Counted from the first letter of the stretch, positions 8,862 to 17,479 are shown. The stretch: DNA of 64,000 bases from Halovenus rubra (GCF_026586665.1 NZ_JAODIY010000010.1:124001-188000), one strand, 5' to 3'. Notes: generated by a model from the letters alone, not told the origin. A program made the numbers and translations.

Positions 8862-9002
8862 TTATGGACCGTAGTATCCAGCCCCCCCACCAGCGACTGC
8901 TGTCCCTGTCGTAACTTGTAGCAGTACGACCGCTACGAGCACCAGAAGGATGACTCGCCATCTATGCGTTCTAATCTGCCAGAAAGATTTGTATGTTAAC
9001 AT
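8862..9002 (-). CDS. Hidden 46-residue membrane-anchored mini-protein with Gly-rich tail
   Basis: Reading the reverse strand from ATG at 9002 gives 46 codons. The protein has a basic N-terminus (KSFWQIRTHRWR, residues 5-16), one hydrophobic segment (VILLVLVAVVLLQV, about 17-30), a possible signal-peptidase site after TAVA, and a short tail ending GGGAGYYGP. The order of positive residues, hydrophobic stretch and AVA site looks like a secretion signal, so the mature part may be only about nine residues or stay membrane-bound. A TATA-like element lies near 9035-9047. The ordered composition and the exactly placed hairpin beyond the stop support a real gene. Function is unknown. Confidence 0.6.
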   Translation of the reverse strand: MLTYKSFWQIRTHRWRVILLVLVAVVLLQVTTGTAVAGGGAGYYGP

Positions 9003-9228
9003 TGCACATACATCTTCCACAGCAAGTGGTGAAAAGATACTTAATAAAATTTACAAAATAAAATACTAATAAATTATATGAAATATCAAGTATTCAATAT
9101 TGTGAATATAAAACGGAGGTTGATATAGAAGAGTAATTAGACTATAGATTAATCTTATCTCACAGATGGATAAAGCATATCTTTTCCGACAGAAAGTGTA
9201 TAAATTCTGAGACCGATGTTCGTGATAT
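9003..9228. other. AT-rich divergent intergenic region before the CHAT-like gene
   Basis: This 226-bp stretch is much richer in A and T than the surrounding coding DNA. It holds the reverse promoter of the mini-gene and the forward promoter TGTATAAATT (9197-9206), about 27 bp before the ATG at 9229. An isolated GGAGGT at 9115-9120 is followed immediately by stop codons and does not serve a gene. No RNA gene or repeat was seen. Confidence 0.6.
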
Positions 9229-11307
9229 ATGGCTGATTCAGGCGTAGAGTTTGACAAGTTAGACGGTAATGAGATCGCAATTCGGGACACTGTTTCCCAC
9301 CAGCAGTATGTGATTTCGACAGTCGCTGGCACAATCACACCAGCTGCTTGCAAGTCATTTCCAGCACCGATCACCGAGGCCGTCCATCTCGATACCGAGA
9401 TAATCCGGATGGCCCAGAGCTACGGTGTCAATATTCGTGACAAAAGTGGCGAAATCCGCGAGAGACCCAACGCCAAACAAGAAAGGTATGCATTCGACAG
9501 CGGTGTACACTTTATAGAGATAGACGCACCTGTCAAGACGTACATCCGGGTTGAAGGACCGTTTGAGTATGCGGATAACAATACGGAAACCAGAATCAAG
9601 TGTGAGAAAGCACAGCTGACCATCGGTGCACGCGCCTGGCAATGTTATCCACAAGAGACGATTACCGTTACAGAGTCTCCTCACGACCTGATGGAGGCGC
9701 TATCGTATTTTGGGGATGCAATGACCACCGCCTCCCCCGAACGGGCCTTTCCGACGCTCCGAGGGTATCCCCCGGCATTACGCGTTGGAAACAGTCTCTC
9801 AATTCCCTCGTCGCTCTCGAAAGCGGAAGCTGGCGTAACACTAACCGTGCCACCGGAGCTGCCTGCAGTGTTGAGTGTTGCACCGCTGGCGTATTACCTA
9901 CTGGCACGGGTAAAGCCGGGTGAGCAGTTCACGCTCCAGACCGCGGACGGATTCACGTACACGCCCCCCGAAGATGACATCTCAACTGCCGTTCAATCAC
10001 TCCTACAAACGTGTTTCTACATGGACTGTCTCGTCAGGACAGAGGGGCTGTACCCGTTCAACTTGCACCATCGAAACGCCTTCGATGCCGCGACAGAACG
10101 TGAGTGGCAGTATGAACATCTGTACGAGCAATCACATCAAGAGCGGCTGCAGTCGTATCTTGAGGCCGATACCGAGCAGTTGTCTGAAGTGATGCCCGCA
10201 TTGCCACTCACAGCATTCGTTGAACCAGGTTCCACTGCGGTTGAAGCCTTGCCATATCTGGCCCCCGAGCTTGGGCTCATCAAGCCAGCAGACCCACCAC
10301 GATATAGCGGCGACGAGGCCCGAGAAAAGGTATTGTCTGCCTTCTCTCAGAATGCAGGAAAGAGCCGTTCTACGTCGCTGGTCTTTGACGACCGGGCCAA
10401 ATACATTGATGTACCCAAGACCGAAAGCCAGCAGACACTCTGGATTGGCGCGGGGATTCCGTTGAATGCGGCTGCAGTCGTTCTCGACGGCTACCGAAAT
10501 CAACGTCCCATAACGGGCGAGGCGGACAGCCCGACAAGGTTGACAGTGACCGTCGTCTGTAATGAGGCGTCGATGGACAAGGAGCTGGCCGAGGTACAGG
10601 AGATCATCGACCCACGCGATGACCTCCCCTTTGCTATCGACGCACAGTCCGGAGTGACAACCAGAGAACTCCGGCAGCTTATCGCGGAGGGAACCAATTA
10701 TCTCCATTTCATCGGCCATGCGACCTCCGAAGGGTTGGAGTGTCCCGACGGGAACCTCGATACCGAGACTCTCCAGCAAAATGAGGTTGAGATGTTCTTT
10801 TTGAACGCGTGTCAGTCATTCAAGCAGGGCGAGGGGCTCGTCGAGACAGGGAGTTTGGGCGGTGTCGTTACCCACGGCGACGTCTCGAACAAGTATGCGC
10901 TCGAAGCGGGGGGTCTTGTCTGTCAGTTGCTCAACGATGGCTTCCCACTCGGTGTTTGTCAAGAGATTCTCCGTCAGACGACGCCTATCGGTGGACAGTA
11001 TACTGTCGTCGGCAACCATGGTGCCATTCTCGCCCACCCCAAAGATGGGCCACCACATCTGGACTACATCGAGGAACGCGGCGACGACTACCGACTTACA
11101 ATTGAAACCTACACTGGTGGGTTTTCCCAGTACAAGGCTGGCTCCGTTATTGTACACAGGGTCGACCCCGAAGAGGGTTACCTCGCTCCGTCAACAGCCG
11201 CGTTCAATGTCGATAGGGAAACGCTCGACGACACATTGTCGGCTGTCGATACTCCCGTTGTCGTGGACGGACAGTTACAGCAACACGAAGCTATCGAGTG
11301 GTCGTGA
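9229..11307 (+). CDS. CHAT/caspase-like putative cysteine protease
   Basis: This 692-residue protein has no transmembrane segment or signal peptide and is probably cytosolic. Its C-terminal third resembles a CHAT domain (caspase clan CD fold): a strand ending in YLHFIGHAT gives catalytic-type His497, and FFLNACQS gives Cys528, each at the end of a hydrophobic strand as in caspases. GSLGGVVTHGDVSN and TVVGNHGAILAHP continue the fold. The N-terminal ~400 residues are mixed alpha/beta with no domain I recognise and may sense a signal or recruit substrate. The start fits a TATA box 27 bp upstream. The gene stands alone, so partner and substrate are unknown. The dyad is visible; protease activity is inferred. 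Confidence 0.68.
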   Translation: MADSGVEFDKLDGNEIAIRDTVSHQQYVISTVAGTITPAACKSFPAPITEAVHLDTEIIRMAQSYGVNIRDKSGEIRERPNAKQERYAFDSGVHFIEIDAPVKTYIRVEGPFEYADNNTETRIKCEKAQLTIGARAWQCYPQETITVTESPHDLMEALSYFGDAMTTASPERAFPTLRGYPPALRVGNSLSIPSSLSKAEAGVTLTVPPELPAVLSVAPLAYYLLARVKPGEQFTLQTADGFTYTPPEDDISTAVQSLLQTCFYMDCLVRTEGLYPFNLHHRNAFDAATEREWQYEHLYEQSHQERLQSYLEADTEQLSEVMPALPLTAFVEPGSTAVEALPYLAPELGLIKPADPPRYSGDEAREKVLSAFSQNAGKSRSTSLVFDDRAKYIDVPKTESQQTLWIGAGIPLNAAAVVLDGYRNQRPITGEADSPTRLTVTVVCNEASMDKELAEVQEIIDPRDDLPFAIDAQSGVTTRELRQLIAEGTNYLHFIGHATSEGLECPDGNLDTETLQQNEVEMFFLNACQSFKQGEGLVETGSLGGVVTHGDVSNKYALEAGGLVCQLLNDGFPLGVCQEILRQTTPIGGQYTVVGNHGAILAHPKDGPPHLDYIEERGDDYRLTIETYTGGFSQYKAGSVIVHRVDPEEGYLAPSTAAFNVDRETLDDTLSAVDTPVVVDGQLQQHEAIEWS

Positions 11308-11353
11308 GCCGCCAAATACCAGCCCGTACCATACTCTCACGAGAAAGAGAGCC

Positions 11354-11371
11354 GTGCTGTGGTGACAGCAC
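11354..11371. terminator. Hairpin between the convergent CHAT-like gene and ABC permease
   Basis: GTGCTGT (11354-11360) pairs perfectly with ACAGCAC (11365-11371) around a GGTG loop, within the 83-bp gap between two convergent genes. It could end transcription from either side. Confidence 0.4.
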
Positions 11372-11390
11372 AGGTCGGAAACGTACTGTC

Positions 11391-12653
11391 TCACTCGTAC
11401 CGAAGCGCGTCGATTGGGTCGACACGTGCCGCCCGCCAAGCCGGGTACAGTCCAGAGATGATACCAGTGACAAGGCCCATCGCCGACGCAATAGCAATCC
11501 AAATGTACGGGACAGTGAATCCGACTTCCGCGTACAGCGATGCGCCAAACCCAACAGCGAGACCGAGCGGAACACCGACAACCGCGCCAGCCAGACCAAG
11601 TAATACAGCTTCGGTCAGAAACAGCAACATAACCTCGCGGTTACGGGCACCGTTTGCTTTCATGATACCGATCTCTTTGGTCCGCTCGGTGACACTGACA
11701 AGCATAATATTGGCGATACCAAACGCACCGACAAACAGGGCAAGGACGCCGATACCAGTCACCAACCGGATGATGTCAGTTAACACGGACTCGATACCGT
11801 CGACGAGGTCAGCCGTCGACTGGACTGTGATACCGACATCACCGAGCACCTGGGTCGCGTCCGACGACTCGTTGAGATACGTTTCGACGCGCTTTCGCGT
11901 ATCCGAGACTTCGTCAGGCTGTGCGACCAGTGTGACCTGCCGGTACGCTGGCTGGTCAACGCCTTGGTTTGCTGACGTCGCAGTCGGCCCGGATTCCTGA
12001 TAATAGGGGTCTGTTGGAACATAGACTGTCGGCGAGAAGTCGCCAAACGAGCCGAACCCGCCGCGAGCCTGTGTGGCAATACCAACAACTGTGACTGTTT
12101 CACTGCCGTCTTCGCGGTTGACCGTTATCGTGTCTCCGACGGTGACGTTTGCGTCGAATCGCTCGACCGCTGACTCACTGAGGACAACCTCTCCCGAGAC
12201 ACCAGATTTGAAGGCGCTCCCGGAGACGATATCCTCCTCGGTGAACGCAGCAGGTGTCGTCGCAGTCAGGCTATCAAGAACGAGAGTCTGTCCGCTGTAA
12301 CTTACCGCAGTGATATCGACAGACCCACGGGGCAGAACAGATTCTACACCGTCGATATTCCGGAGTTGGTCAATGTCGTATGTCGTTACAGCAGGCAACG
12401 CAAAGCTATCGAGCGAGCCGGCAAAAAAGCCGCCATCGTCGCCAATTCCGACATCTCCAGTCACAACAAAGATCTCGCTGGCGGATGTCGACTCGAACTC
12501 GGAGACAACATCCGTCTGGACGCTCGTTCCAAAGCTGGCAAAGATGATGACCGTCGCAATGCCGATGACGATACCCACAACAGTAAGCGCCGACCGGAGC
12601 CGGTGCCCGGTCAGTGACCGCGTTGCCATCCTGAGCCCGTCACGGAGCTTCAT
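11391..12653 (-). CDS. MacB/LolC-type ABC transporter permease (FtsX-like)
   Basis: This 420-residue membrane subunit has the MacB plan: one N-terminal membrane helix (residues 22-43, VVGIVIGIATVIIFASFGT), a large extracytoplasmic domain (about 50-290) and three C-terminal helices (about 292-315, 345-370 and 375-400) of the FtsX type. The segment GIMKANGARNREVMLLFLTEA between them is typical. It forms one unit with the ATPase gene, whose stop overlaps its start by 4 bp. Such systems move lipoproteins, peptides or other surface molecules by mechanotransmission. The divergent LolA-like neighbour suggests a role in surface-lipoprotein handling, but that is inference. Confidence 0.9.
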   Translation of the reverse strand: MKLRDGLRMATRSLTGHRLRSALTVVGIVIGIATVIIFASFGTSVQTDVVSEFESTSASEIFVVTGDVGIGDDGGFFAGSLDSFALPAVTTYDIDQLRNIDGVESVLPRGSVDITAVSYSGQTLVLDSLTATTPAAFTEEDIVSGSAFKSGVSGEVVLSESAVERFDANVTVGDTITVNREDGSETVTVVGIATQARGGFGSFGDFSPTVYVPTDPYYQESGPTATSANQGVDQPAYRQVTLVAQPDEVSDTRKRVETYLNESSDATQVLGDVGITVQSTADLVDGIESVLTDIIRLVTGIGVLALFVGAFGIANIMLVSVTERTKEIGIMKANGARNREVMLLFLTEAVLLGLAGAVVGVPLGLAVGFGASLYAEVGFTVPYIWIAIASAMGLVTGIISGLYPAWRAARVDPIDALRYE

Positions 12654-13360
12654 GCTGTGGCCTCGGTCTCTTCGACTCGGGTAATCGTGCCGTCGGTCAT
12701 GTGGATGATGCGATCAGCTCGCTCGGCAATGCGCCGTTCGTGAGTGACGAGCAAGATTGTGTTACCCCGCTTGTTCGTCTCGGCCAGCAACTCCATGATT
12801 TCGTTCCCAGTCTCAGTGTCGACGTTCCCCGTCGGCTCGTCGGCTAGAATCAACGTCGGGTCCGTTGCGAGTGCACGCGCAATCGCGACCCGCTGTCGCT
12901 GTCCGCCACTCAACTCTCTGGGAAGGTGGTGGATTCGGTCGCCAAGTCCAACCCCTTCGAGGAGGTCCTGTGCGCGGGTCTGTCGTTGCGTTCGGTCCCA
13001 CTCAGCAAACACGAGGGGGAGAGTCGCGTTTTCAAGTGCAGTCAGCCGGGTCATCAGGTTGAATGTTTGGAAGATAAAGCCAAGCTGTGTCCCTCGAAGC
13101 TGTGCTCGTTCAGACTCCGAGAGAGTCGAGATATTTCGGGAATCGACCGTCACATTACCCGATGTCGGCGTGTCGAGTGCCCCGATAAGGTTCAAGAGCG
13201 TGCTTTTTCCCGACCCGCTGGGACCCATCACCGCCGTATACGAGCTTTCGGGCAGTTCAAGAGTTACGTCATCCAATGCCGTGACTGTCCCTCCTAGCTC
13301 GTATTCCTTTGTCACATTTTGTACGCGGACAACGGCCCCCGACTCCGATGACTCAGCCAT
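12650..13360 (-). CDS. MacB/LolD-type ABC transporter ATP-binding protein
   Basis: This 236-residue ATPase powers the adjacent permease. It has Walker A GPSGSGKST (46-54), Q-loop IFQTFNL, signature LSGGQRQRV (150-158) and Walker B LILADEPTG (170-178) followed by VDTETG. The long spacing after Walker A and the exact signature match the MacB/LolD branch. It is the first gene of a two-gene operon. Its promoter lies in the 88-bp region shared with the divergent LolA-like gene. Confidence 0.93.
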   Translation of the reverse strand: MAESSESGAVVRVQNVTKEYELGGTVTALDDVTLELPESSYTAVMGPSGSGKSTLLNLIGALDTPTSGNVTVDSRNISTLSESERAQLRGTQLGFIFQTFNLMTRLTALENATLPLVFAEWDRTQRQTRAQDLLEGVGLGDRIHHLPRELSGGQRQRVAIARALATDPTLILADEPTGNVDTETGNEIMELLAETNKRGNTILLVTHERRIAERADRIIHMTDGTITRVEETEATA

Positions 13361-13414
13361 GTCTCACAGGCTAGGGGCGGCAGCAGCGTGAATGTTTTGA
13401 CTGTACAAGGCAAA

Positions 13415-13424
13415 GGGTATAATT
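13415..13424 (+). promoter_or_regulatory. TATA box of the LolA-like gene
   Basis: GGGTATAATT is centred about 29 bp before the ATG at 13449, so the transcript would be nearly leaderless. It supports the chosen start. Confidence 0.55.
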
Positions 13425-13448
13425 GACTGAGGACCGTAACCTGTTTGA

Positions 13449-14936
13449 ATGGATATAAACGGCCGCGGCCGACTGGAAGTGGCTGTGTTGATTACCTTTG
13501 TAGTTGCGTCTGTTGGGGTTATCGCACTATCCGGCTTCGTTCTTGCTGACGACGAGAAGACCGGAGAAGAAGTCTTGACAGAGATTCAAGATACGTACAA
13601 TACTGCAGACTCACTCTCCGCAGAGACGGTCGTTACCGTCGAGGGTGAAAACGGCACCGAGCAGTTTGACGTGTCAGTTGCGGCGACGGACGACGGACAG
13701 CTCCGACTCAATGGGTCCAGCGGGAACCAGTACTTCATGTTGGGGACGAGCGACGAGACAGCATGGGCCTACGAGTCCGCAACCGGTCTCTCCGGTGTTC
13801 TCACCAAAACCGGCGAAGACACCGCAAGCGCTACCCTCCGGACTGGAACGGCAGAACGGCGTGGGGCGTTCAATGCCTTGCCGGTCGAAGATGTGAATTT
13901 AGATGATACCGTTGATGAACTCCGGTCAGAGATTGACGAGGGCGAGCTTCCCGCCGAATGGCAGGACGCCCTCGACGAACTACCCGGGAACGCAACCCTC
14001 GCCGAGGTCGCAGCGAGCGACGAGGTCAACGAGGTACTCCAGAACGAGTCACGCCCACGCACCGAGACTGCTGACGCGCCAGCCGCCGTGTCACTGCCCG
14101 AGCAGTGGACGGAGTTCAATGGCTCAATCGAGTTTAACGAGAGCAAAGTCGAGGCCGCACTCACGGAGTTCGACGCCGGTGAGGTGCCCGAAGAATGGGC
14201 CGAGGCTGAGTGGCCAAACAGCATCGAAAAAGTGCGGACAGAGGTTGTTGCAATGGTGAGTGACGACAACCGCTCCGAATCGAACAGCACGGTCAAGCTT
14301 GTCGGTACGCCAACAGTCGACGGAGAAGAGACACACGAGCTATTGATTACGTCGACCGAACACGACCACGAAACGCGTCTGTGGGCCGGCGTTGACTCAA
14401 ACGAGATACACAAACTCGAACAGTCGTCGGCCGAGGTGACAGTCACTGTCGACGTACTCGAAACGCGGTTCGACGTCTCTCCCGCAGACAGCACGTTCGC
14501 ACCACCTGGCACAACGGAGGTTACACGCATCAACGCGACAACGACCGACGAGGCAAGCGAGTTCGGTACCGACGCCTCGTTCGAAGTCGCAGTTCCCGGC
14601 GATACATGGACGTTCGAGCACGGAACGACAGTGACAACGGAGATGTCGATTTCGGTCAACGCTTCGTTCAACACTGACGGTTCCACCCTGCTGGGTTCCT
14701 ATACAGACGGTGACCAGTCACTACTGGTAACGCAGGCGACTGCTGCTCACGACGAGTGGAACGACACTGAGACCAGCACCGTCGGAGACTATGAGGTCGT
14801 TATCACGGAGACCGACGAAGGGATTGCCGGGAGTTGGACAAACGGTGAGACGACAACGACCGTCGTCGGTGAGTTCTCGGAGAGCAAATTACGCTCGATA
14901 ATTGAAGCGATTCGCTACGAAGCAACGGTCGGTTGA
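13449..14936 (+). CDS. LolA-like membrane-anchored protein
   Basis: This 495-residue protein starts with one membrane anchor (about residues 12-33) and continues as a very acidic extracellular region. The first ~85 residues after the anchor (EVLTEIQDTYNTADSLSAETVVTV onward) and the later LVGTPTVDGEETHELLI...TRLWAGVDSNEIHKLE and ETRFDVSPADSTFAPP segments resemble the LolA/LolB lipoprotein-carrier fold known in haloarchaeal families. An acidic helical insertion sits at about 150-280, with two similar GEVP/GELPAEW repeats. It is divergent from a MacB/LolD-type ABC pair, so a joint role in surface lipids or lipoproteins is plausible but unproved. Confidence 0.65.
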   Translation: MDINGRGRLEVAVLITFVVASVGVIALSGFVLADDEKTGEEVLTEIQDTYNTADSLSAETVVTVEGENGTEQFDVSVAATDDGQLRLNGSSGNQYFMLGTSDETAWAYESATGLSGVLTKTGEDTASATLRTGTAERRGAFNALPVEDVNLDDTVDELRSEIDEGELPAEWQDALDELPGNATLAEVAASDEVNEVLQNESRPRTETADAPAAVSLPEQWTEFNGSIEFNESKVEAALTEFDAGEVPEEWAEAEWPNSIEKVRTEVVAMVSDDNRSESNSTVKLVGTPTVDGEETHELLITSTEHDHETRLWAGVDSNEIHKLEQSSAEVTVTVDVLETRFDVSPADSTFAPPGTTEVTRINATTTDEASEFGTDASFEVAVPGDTWTFEHGTTVTTEMSISVNASFNTDGSTLLGSYTDGDQSLLVTQATAAHDEWNDTETSTVGDYEVVITETDEGIAGSWTNGETTTTVVGEFSESKLRSIIEAIRYEATVG

Positions 14937-14957
14937 AGAGAGTAGAGGCAGCCACGT

Positions 14958-16187
14958 TCACAGCGCCAGTGGTACCAGTAAGACCCCCATTAATGTCATC
15001 CGTCGCGACCCGAAGCGAGCAGGAATCAGACCGACAACAGTAGCAACAACGAAAACCGCGAAACCAATCAGCCCTGTAAACGCAGTTACCAACACACAGA
15101 GAAAGAGCAACACGCTCACCGAGAGCCAAGCGTTGTCAACCGAGCCGACGATATTGAGATACCAGTCACCAACTTGGAGGACAAGCACGAACCCAACAGC
15201 AGCAGCAATAGCGACACTGCCAAGCAGTATCGGAAGGTTGTGCGGAACATTCGTGCTCTCAATGGCAACAAGGACGCCAGTCCGCGGGTTTCCAAGAGCA
15301 ATAAGAGCGAACAGAGCAAAGACAGTATTAGCTGTACTAACGCCGCTGCTGGCGACGACAAATGCGCGGGGGCCACGGTAAGGAACGACGACCATCGCTG
15401 CACCCGCCGCGATGGCTGCCGAGATACCGGGGAGATAGCCGACAAACGCACCACACAGTGTGCCGATAAAGCCAACGCAAAGAACAACTCTCCGTGAGGT
15501 CGTCACCCGGCTGTCAGCTTGTGGCGGAACGCCTTCACCACCCACCGCTTCGATAAGGATAGGTGCACCAAACAAGCCCGCAAAGAGCGGTGCGAGCATG
15601 TTACCCGCTGGAAGGACGCCACCTGCCGGGATATCGAGAGTGAGCGCACCAAGTGCACCGCTAAAGCCAAGCGAGAGCCCTCCGCCAAGACGGGCAACCA
15701 TCGTTCGTTCAGTGATGACGAGAAGCAATGAGACAGCACCAAGCAGTATCGAGAGATGGGCAGCAATCGTTGGGTACAATCGTGTCATCCCGAAGGTGAC
15801 CGGAATCGCAAGCGGAACCGCGAATGCGACAGCAAGAACGCTTCCAGCCGCGGAGAGACGAAGTGCTTCACGACCCCTTCCCTGCAAAACCAGCTTGTGT
15901 CCCGGTAGTGCTGTGGGTGCCATCGCTGGGTCAGGGACACCGAGGGCTAGTGCGGGGACGATATCAAGAAATGTATGTGTGACTCCCGCCGCCAACATTG
16001 CCCCACCGACCCAGAGCGGGTCACCCGGAACTGCGGGCGCAAACCCGGCAAGCAACAGCGCAAAATTGTTCGCGTGGAGGCCGGGGACGAGTCCGCTCAC
16101 TGTTCCGAGCGCGATACCGCCGAAAACGAACAGTAACGTCATTACTGTTGCCTCCGGCGCGACTCCGATTGTGATGTCTGCCCCCAT
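14958..16187 (-). CDS. TctA-like (DUF112) tripartite tricarboxylate transporter permease, archaeal form
   Basis: This 409-residue protein has about ten to twelve hydrophobic segments. The N-terminal GTVSGLVPGLHANNFALLLAG and the mid GTLCGAFVGYLPGISAAIAAGAA are the repeated G-x-x-PG motifs of the TctA permease family. It is shorter than bacterial TctA (about 500), as usual for archaeal members. No tctB or tctC partner lies nearby, so the substrate is unknown. It is convergent with the LolA-like gene and divergent from the DtxR-box promoter. A TTTAAG element near 16215-16220 may be its TATA box. Confidence 0.78.
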   Translation of the reverse strand: MGADITIGVAPEATVMTLLFVFGGIALGTVSGLVPGLHANNFALLLAGFAPAVPGDPLWVGGAMLAAGVTHTFLDIVPALALGVPDPAMAPTALPGHKLVLQGRGREALRLSAAGSVLAVAFAVPLAIPVTFGMTRLYPTIAAHLSILLGAVSLLLVITERTMVARLGGGLSLGFSGALGALTLDIPAGGVLPAGNMLAPLFAGLFGAPILIEAVGGEGVPPQADSRVTTSRRVVLCVGFIGTLCGAFVGYLPGISAAIAAGAAMVVVPYRGPRAFVVASSGVSTANTVFALFALIALGNPRTGVLVAIESTNVPHNLPILLGSVAIAAAVGFVLVLQVGDWYLNIVGSVDNAWLSVSVLLFLCVLVTAFTGLIGFAVFVVATVVGLIPARFGSRRMTLMGVLLVPLAL

Positions 16188-16310
16188 CCTTGCTCACTGG
16201 TCGCGTCTTCGGTCTTAAACAGCAGTGTGGACTGAGACACGAACAGAAAGATCAGAGACTACCCCTCACAACCACGGTACCGCTGCTTTTGTTGTGTGTC
16301 ATGCTGTTAT

Positions 16311-16324
16311 TTAAGGTAACCTAA
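16311..16324. promoter_or_regulatory. DtxR/SirR-type metal-regulator box, distal site
   Basis: TTAAGGTAACCTAA has near-dyad symmetry and matches the half-sites of DtxR-family operators (TTAGG...CCTAA). It lies directly upstream of, and touching, the TATA element of the gene at 16359. Its centre is 34 bp from the second box. Confidence 0.6.
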
Positions 16325-16333
16325 AATATAAAC
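16323..16333 (+). promoter_or_regulatory. TATA box between two DtxR-type boxes
   Basis: AAAATATAAAC is centred about 31 bp upstream of the ATG at 16359, so the transcript start falls inside the second DtxR-type box. Binding at either box would block TBP/TFB or the start site. Confidence 0.55.
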
Positions 16334-16344
16334 AACTGCGCTTT

Positions 16345-16358
16345 TTAGGTTAGCCTAA
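16345..16358. promoter_or_regulatory. DtxR/SirR-type metal-regulator box, proximal site abutting the start codon
   Basis: TTAGGTTAGCCTAA is almost the classical DtxR core, with perfect TTAGG/CCTAA arms. It ends at the base before the ATG at 16359, covering the predicted transcription start. Haloarchaeal SirR/Idr regulators belong to this family and respond to iron or manganese. Confidence 0.7.
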
Positions 16359-16691
16359 ATGATGACGACACCTTTGAGCAATATCCGTGATTTCATTAAC
16401 TCACTGGCGACTGAGTCGGGCGAGTACTATTTAGCCTGTGCCCGGACAGGGGACGAGCCAGTGCCAGCAGCGGGCTATCGGTTCGACTCACAGGAGCAGG
16501 CACGCGCTGGTGCTAGAGCGACCAAGCAGTACCGTGCACTGCTCCGACGCTACGACGAGCGCGCCCCACAGTACGAGATTGTCGTTTGTCGGGCTGGCTA
16601 TCAGGAGTGGCCACGCAAAGAGGACGAGACTGGGGAAAAGGAGTGTCGACACAAAGAGTCAGTCGCCGGGAAACAGGAGGGACTGGCATGA
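16359..16691 (+). CDS. Small haloarchaeal protein (DUF7552-like), putatively metal-regulated
   Basis: This 110-residue soluble protein has a compact alpha/beta core: IRDFINSLATESGEYYLACARTGDEPVP followed by RFDSQEQARAGARATKQYRALLRRYD and YEIVVCRAG. The last ~25 residues are charged and probably disordered. I recall similar haloarchaeal proteins under the label DUF7552, with no known function. Two ATG codons (16359 and 16362) are adjacent, and the first abuts a DtxR-type box. The stop overlaps the next gene by 4 bp, so the pair is one operon. A function in metal homeostasis is suggested only by the promoter. Confidence 0.65.
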   Translation: MMTTPLSNIRDFINSLATESGEYYLACARTGDEPVPAAGYRFDSQEQARAGARATKQYRALLRRYDERAPQYEIVVCRAGYQEWPRKEDETGEKECRHKESVAGKQEGLA

Positions 16692-17479
16692 AGACAACGC
16701 TGGTTGATAAGGCACTGTCGCGGGTCGCCGAGGAACGGACACTACTCCGGAACCTGCAGGCCGCGTTCAATCAGTTCGAACAGGAGGTCCGGCAGCTTTC
16801 GACGGCTCCAACCGGTGGTTCACCACGCCAGATGACCGATGGTGGTGTTACCCCAGTCTCAAAGGCGGTGGGGGCTGCGGGCAGTGGAACTGACCGTTGT
16901 CAATCAGTTTGTGAGGTGTTCGCCGAGCGTGTCAAACCACACAGTACGGAGGCAGTTGATGGCGACGAGCCAGTGTTAGAGACAGTTCGTCACGAGTTGG
17001 GCGACGAGGTAGCACTGGCACTGGCACCGACGACTGACACAAGTTACGATAAGAGAGTTAAGCAGGGCATCCTCGCCGCCAGTCAACAGCGACGGACCGA
17101 AATCGAAGCTATGTGTAATGCGCTCGACGCTGAAGAAGTCTCAGTTGAATCGGCACGGGAACTGGTCACAGTAGTAGAGCAGTTCGCTGCGGACGAGGAA
17201 CCACTCCTTTCGCTCAGTTTTCGAGCGTTACAGAGCCAACACGAGGAACTAGCAGGCTATCAGGACCGCATCAAGAACCGTCTTGAACAGCGCCAGTGCC
17301 ACCTCCATGGGTCGACGGGAGTCGACGCAAAAATCGGTGTAACCCACCTTTCGCTTGCCGAACACCTCTACAGTTCGTTCACGAGTTCGTATCCGGTGTT
17401 GTCTACGCTCACACAGTTGTGCTCGTGTTGCCAAGCGAGTCAGCGCGAAGTACGTGACCACCTTGTTCGGCGCGTCTAA
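16688..17479 (+). CDS. Helical haloarchaeal protein (DUF7260-like), second gene of the metal-box operon
   Basis: This 263-residue protein is largely helical and soluble. The start ATG at 16688 overlaps the upstream stop (ATGA) and gives the natural N-terminus MKTTLVDKALSRVAEERTLL. The pattern of an N-terminal helix, the central ETVRHELGDEVALALAPTTDTSYDKRVKQG and a later arginine-rich helix resembles the family I know as DUF7260. A Cys cluster near the C-terminus (CSCC) and scattered His residues might bind metal, but no defined motif is present. It shares the DtxR-box promoter of the preceding gene. Confidence 0.62.
   Translation: MKTTLVDKALSRVAEERTLLRNLQAAFNQFEQEVRQLSTAPTGGSPRQMTDGGVTPVSKAVGAAGSGTDRCQSVCEVFAERVKPHSTEAVDGDEPVLETVRHELGDEVALALAPTTDTSYDKRVKQGILAASQQRRTEIEAMCNALDAEEVSVESARELVTVVEQFAADEEPLLSLSFRALQSQHEELAGYQDRIKNRLEQRQCHLHGSTGVDAKIGVTHLSLAEHLYSSFTSSYPVLSTLTQLCSCCQASQREVRDHLVRRV

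Noticed and set aside
9115-9120. GGAGGT resembling a strong ribosome-binding site
   Set aside because: Stop codons follow immediately in the possible frames, and the CHAT-like gene uses a near-leaderless promoter 80 bp further on.
13769-14686. 305-codon open frame on the reverse strand inside the LolA-like gene
   Set aside because: It is a Ser/Thr/Val-rich antisense shadow of a gene with a membrane anchor, TATA box and LolA-like features.
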